Source: Silene latifolia | Taxonomy: Eukaryota; Streptophyta; Magnoliopsida; Caryophyllales; Caryophyllaceae | Length of the DNA stretch: 64,000 nucleotides | NCBI RefSeq assembly: GCF_048544455.1 | Contig: NC_133532.1 | Coordinates: 16,866,948 to 16,930,947 of the forward strand | Direction: 5' to 3' | Shown here: in pieces, positions 59,490-64,000 of the stretch | Layout of the letters: each line of letters opens with the position of its first letter | How positions within the stretch are numbered: the first letter of the stretch is position 1 | The notes under the pieces: model-generated | What the model was told of the DNA's origin: nothing | The model's input: only the letters and a program-made list of their open reading frames with translations | Databases searched by the model: none | Position numbers and translations under genes: made by a program

Positions 59490-62261
59490 ATGAAGTCTTT
59501 GAATGAAGAGGTTTGGCGGAGTTACTTAAGAACCACCGCAATGTATATATTCTCTTTCTCTTTAATTAAGCTTTTACCGCATTTTGCATTTAGTAACATA
59601 ATTCGAAAGGGAGCTAATCTAAATTAGCTCTCTTTGCATTCATATAGTATAGTTGCATCATATTTAAATTCCGCATATAGAATAGATCATGCATTGCATA
59701 CTTATTTGAAAATCACTAAAAATTTGAAAAATCAAAAACCAACAAAAACATGTATTTCATTTCCGAATTTCCTCCGCATATTTATTTCCATTGGAAATAT
59801 GTAAATAAATAAGTGTGGGGAGGAAATTCCATTATTAGAAAAATACAAAAACATGTTATTTCTTTTCAAAATATTTAAAATTCAAAAATATGTTATTTCA
59901 TTTTCACAAAAATTTGAAAAATACAAAAATATGTTCTTTTAATTTCCTTTTCTCTCCCTATACTTTGTTCCATTGAGGACAATGTAAATTTCAAATGTGG
60001 GGAGGGAAATACCCACTTTGTGAATATTGTTTATATTTGTACATATACATATATACTTGTTAATTTGAAAAATTATAAAAAATGCCTAAAAGTTAAAAAA
60101 TTCAAAAAGAACAAAACTATTGCATTGTATATATATGTTTGGCTAACCTTTGGCATAGGCATTGACCATTTGAGGCAAAAAGGAGCTAGAAGTCGCTTGG
60201 TAAACTCGTTCTAATCTCTTACTCCTTTACCGTTCTTTCTTTACATATTTTGTATATTTGAAGGAGGATGGAATTTTGTGCCTTGGATGTTCCCTTGGGG
60301 AACTTGTGGATAATTGGTGTTGATGTGTTGCTAGGATTAGTCAAACTTGTTGCACGTTTCAATTCATGTTTGTTTAATTTCCGCATGCATTATGTCTTGT
60401 ATATATTTGTTTGTGCTTAATTTGCGTGCATTGAGTTTGTGAATACATGTTTTCGAAAAAATGTGGTCTAGGGAGGGATTATGATACCCTAATGATGAGT
60501 TATGTTTTGACCGTGCCTTCCCCCTCCCCATGGCTCGCACCCGTGTCATATGGTTACCATATGGAAAAAGGGCATGTCCACCAAGTTTTGGCCGCCTTGT
60601 GAGACCGAGAGGACCGTAGGCTAGACCTAGACCTCGACCTAACTACTCAATTTTAAGGATTAGAGCCTCCTAGGGTTGGTACATTCATACCCGACCCCCA
60701 CTTAGGATTGTGAGTAGGTCTCCTCGCGAGACGTGTTATGTCTAGACGCATAAGTGTGTCATTCCATCCTTAGACCGTGAGTTGCATTCCTTTTATGCAC
60801 ATCTTATGAAACGAATTTGTTCACAAATACTTGAACCTCACATAGCCTAAATAAGCCTTGTTTCGACCCTTGCATTAGTTCTTTTTTTTTATTCAACCCT
60901 TTTGAGCCTTAGCCTATTTCATTTGGCATAACCACAAAATGAACTATATCCTATAAATGACCTTCCTTGATCAAGAATGAGTCATGTTTATAGTAGTGAG
61001 ATAGGTGGTGTCTTGGGTCCTATTGGGTCGGAGTATTGGTTTCATTTGGCATTTGCACATAAATGAATAAGAGGTATTAATATTGAAATGAAAAACAAAA
61101 TAGAAAAGTGAAAAAATTGTGAAAAATCCAAAAAGAGTTAGTTGTGTTGTATATATATGTGTTAAGAAAAGAAAAAGGCAAGCAACACCCATCCTCATCA
61201 TTGAAAGGGGTAGAAAAAGTCGTTGCTAGAATAAGAGGTCTTATGATGTTTTTCCAAGTGAGTCGGGTTTACACAATTTTTGCATGAATTTGGGATACAA
61301 ATTCTTTGTTAGGGTGTAGACGTTATTCATTGTGTTCAAATAAGGGCCGAGTTGAAAGGTTTGTATAAGGGGTCTAACATTTTTCCAATTTGAGTCGGGT
61401 TTATGCAATTTTCGCATAGTCTTGGGTAATCAATTCCATGTTACAATATAGACGTGTCTCGTGTGTTGCAATAAAAGATGGAAAAAGCGGTATTATGGCT
61501 ATTCTTGATGTGTACCTCCACATATTTCCAAAATGGTGCTTGCACCAATCCCGTTTCGTCCCGTCACCTAGCCCCGTTACTACCCTTGTTTCTCTTTATG
61601 CATATTTTCCTTTTTTGCATCTAAAAAATGGTCTTGTAGGAGAGGGTTCCATGTTAGATTGCGGGCATGTCTCACGAGTCGAGTAGTTGAGTGATTTTGG
61701 TTACTTTTTGCACAAAAATCACCCGTTCTAAAAAGAAAATGAGAGACTAGTGAAAACCGTGAGGAAGTCGGTAGTCTAGGTCCCCTTAGTCATGGGTCAA
61801 TTTGGTCGAATCTTGTGTGTGTCGTGTAAATCTTGAAGGTTAGGCTTTGCTTCCCCCTTTCCCGCTTTTGAATTTGTTTCCTAGGCATTTGGTTGTCATA
61901 TTGAGGTTGTTTGAGCCACCACTAGGGCATTGACACTCCGCCAAGACTATGAGACGGTATCTCCCGACCAAAACCTTTAATTGTTCAAAGCAAAACGGCC
62001 GCTTAGATGAGGAAAGCGGTTTGACTTATTGTGATGCATCTTATATGTTGATTCGTGCTTAAATGTTGGATGTGTCAAAAATTTTCCGCAAGCCCCCACT
62101 TGCCTTGCATCGGAATACATACCTCATTGTATTTCAATGTGAGTTGAAGGGACGGAGAAGGCCCGTTAATTGTCTCTCATAGGATATTATTAGTTTAGCT
62201 GGTCTTTTATATTACGGGTCTTAAGTTTATTAAATGAGCTTACTCGAGAATGAGTAAGGTT
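59490..62261 (+). other. Noncoding 3' region of element C
   Basis: About 2.8 kb without a recognised domain where RT, RNase H and integrase would lie in an autonomous element. Purine runs such as AAGTGTGGGGAGGAAA (59811) and AATGTGGGGAGGGAAA (59994) resemble the true polypurine tract. A near-palindrome CATATGGTTACCATATG lies near 60547. Confidence 0.7.
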
Positions 62262-62263
62262 TA

Positions 62264-62277
62264 AATGTGGGGATATT
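62264..62277 (+). other. Polypurine tract of element C
   Basis: AATGTGGGGATATT immediately before the 3' LTR start TGATAAG. Confidence 0.75.
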
Positions 62278-63760
62278 TGATAAGTAGTAATTTAACGTCA
62301 TTTTACTCATACTTTTATCTTATATTCCGACTCGATTTTGCGTGCTTAAATGGTTAAAAAGCTCATTTATTAACTAATTTATAATAATTAGTCATTTTAA
62401 TTATAATTAATAATTAATTGTATTTTTATATAATATTAGTATTATAATTACTTTATTAATGTCATATAGGTGAGACGGAAATTGAGGAGCGAGACGGATT
62501 GAGGCGGGTTAAAGACGGGTCAAAGAGCAAAACGAATCAAATGAAAACAAAATATAAAAGTCAGGTTGACTTTGACCTTTACACTAACCAACATTCTCCA
62601 CCTCCTTCATCAACCTTCCCCTGCTATTCATTTACATCACAATCATTATTCCCGCATAACAACCATTCTTCATCACCATTTCCGTCACCCTGTATTTCCA
62701 ACAACAACAAGCAGCAACCGAGCCCATCACCTAAACCACCATTAAACACCTGCACCTCCACCAATTCATCATCCTCACCACATCATCTCCCTTCACCATT
62801 TTGGCAAAATCAGCAGCAACAGCCATGCTCATCACCATCTTCAATCACCGTTCATCTTCATCTCCTCTGCACGACCAGCAACCAGCATCACGACACCCTC
62901 CGTCCCTCACCATTTTCACCTTCACCAGCAACACCATCAACATCATCAACAATTCGACGACCGCATCTCCTCAGCCCAGATTTGCACCACCATTAAACCT
63001 GTCCTCCTTGCTCCTCCATCACCTAACCCATATCACAACAACCAACATCTATTCACAACCGCAACAGCAACCCAATTCATTCACCTCCTTCACCATACCG
63101 CGACACCACCATTACACCCTTCCCTCCTTCATCATCATTCATCTCCCACGACCAACCACTGTGACCATCATCATTCTCACTCCCATGGTCACCATTTCGA
63201 CAACACCAGCAGCAAAACCACCACCACCTGTTCTACCACTTCTCCATTCACACATCACCACCTCCATCACCTAACCCACATCTCCAATCAACCACCATCA
63301 CAAGCAGCATCCACCTTCGCCACCATCATCATCATCTCACTCAACCACCACGGCAACCCCGAGTCCGACAGCAGCAACAACGACAACGCCATATCCAACT
63401 TCACCACAAGCAATCGCTGCTCAAGCAACCACCATGCAACAAGTGGCTCTAAGCCGGCCAACCGGCTGCCACCTCACCGGCTCCCAGCATCAGTAAATGG
63501 CTCTCAGCCGATCAACCGTCCGCCGACACCCTCACCGGCTCAAATCCAATTAATTCACCCTCAAATTTTTCAGCGGGTTTTGTGCCGGTGCACAGCCGGC
63601 GGCCGGTGAGCCGGCTGGCACCCCTTTTTGGAAATTTCAGATCTCGTTTTTCCCTTTTTTGTTTCTCCTTTTTGTTTTGTTTTGAACGACTTTCCCCTTC
63701 CCCCTTAATTTATTTGAGTCGTGTGTTTTGTATTGTGAGGTGAGTGAGTATATGATTAGG

Positions 63761-63800
<40 letters not shown>

Positions 63801-64000
63801 GTTTGTATTAGTTGTATTAGTTGTATTACTAATTAAAATAGTATAAAAACTCCTCTACTACACCTTACACACTACCATTTTTTACCTTAGAAAATTAGAC
63901 TAGATTATTATTCTCTCTCATGTAGAACCCTAATATTTTCCCTCATTTTCATTCAATAAAAATTTGTAATCTTTCTTTAATTATTAGTTTAATTATTCCT
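62278..64000 (+). repeat. 3' LTR of element C (continues past window)
   Basis: Matches 18925-20611 and then 55122 onward, showing the state of the LTR before element B inserted. It differs by point changes and a shorter TTA run (63763-63800). The His/Pro/Ser-rich frames here are byproducts of C/A-rich LTR DNA. Confidence 0.92.

Overview
The window is repeat-dense nuclear DNA from a flowering plant. It contains Ty3/gypsy chromoviruses of the Tekay/Del type, Tat/Athila-type elements, a Ty1/copia remnant and a CACTA DNA transposon, all with plant-specific protein families. I found no cellular single-copy gene, rRNA, tRNA or CRISPR. A Tat element carrying only gag and tandem repeats in its 3' noncoding part would fit Caryophyllaceae such as Silene, but that taxonomic guess is weak. 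Nearly all coding capacity belongs to transposable elements, and most of it is broken by stops and frameshifts.

Layout. 1-854: end of an LTR of one element. 855-1205: start of a minus-strand copia element (gag start, primer-binding site, 253-bp LTR) cut off by that LTR. 1395-11293: a complete 9.9-kb CACTA (En/Spm) transposon with CTT target duplications. Both of its genes are on the minus strand: a decayed TNP2-type transposase (7258-10629) and an intron-containing second gene (2158-6384) that joins a plant En/Spm-type transposon protein to a Ulp1-like cysteine protease. About 11385-11629: a candidate MITE. 11642-13649: no recognisable gene.

From 13650 to the end the window is one nest of LTR retrotransposons. 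Element A (Tekay chromovirus, plus strand, from 13650) is split at 18925 by element C. C is a large plus-strand Athila/Tat-like element with gag and protease but no reverse transcriptase or integrase; it runs past 64000. C's 5' LTR is split by element B (minus strand, same family as A, 20612-55121, target duplication AGATT). B's 5' LTR holds two more minus-strand insertions. Element D (28119-45289) is a gag-only Tat-type element in an LTR-internal-LTR-internal tandem, with one end lost. Element E (45366-54731, target duplication GTCAA) is a complete but stop-riddled Tekay-like chromovirus. The order of insertion was therefore A, then C, then B, then D and E (relative order unknown).

How the parts relate: A, B and E each encode Gag, protease, reverse transcriptase and RNase H, and B and E also show an integrase with a chromodomain-like tail. 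C and D lack most enzymes and would need proteins from related autonomous elements. The CACTA transposase would act on the terminal repeats, and the internal and subterminal CAACGG arrays are the likely binding sites for an element-encoded protein. All functions are inferred from protein motifs and element structure; no similarity search was run.
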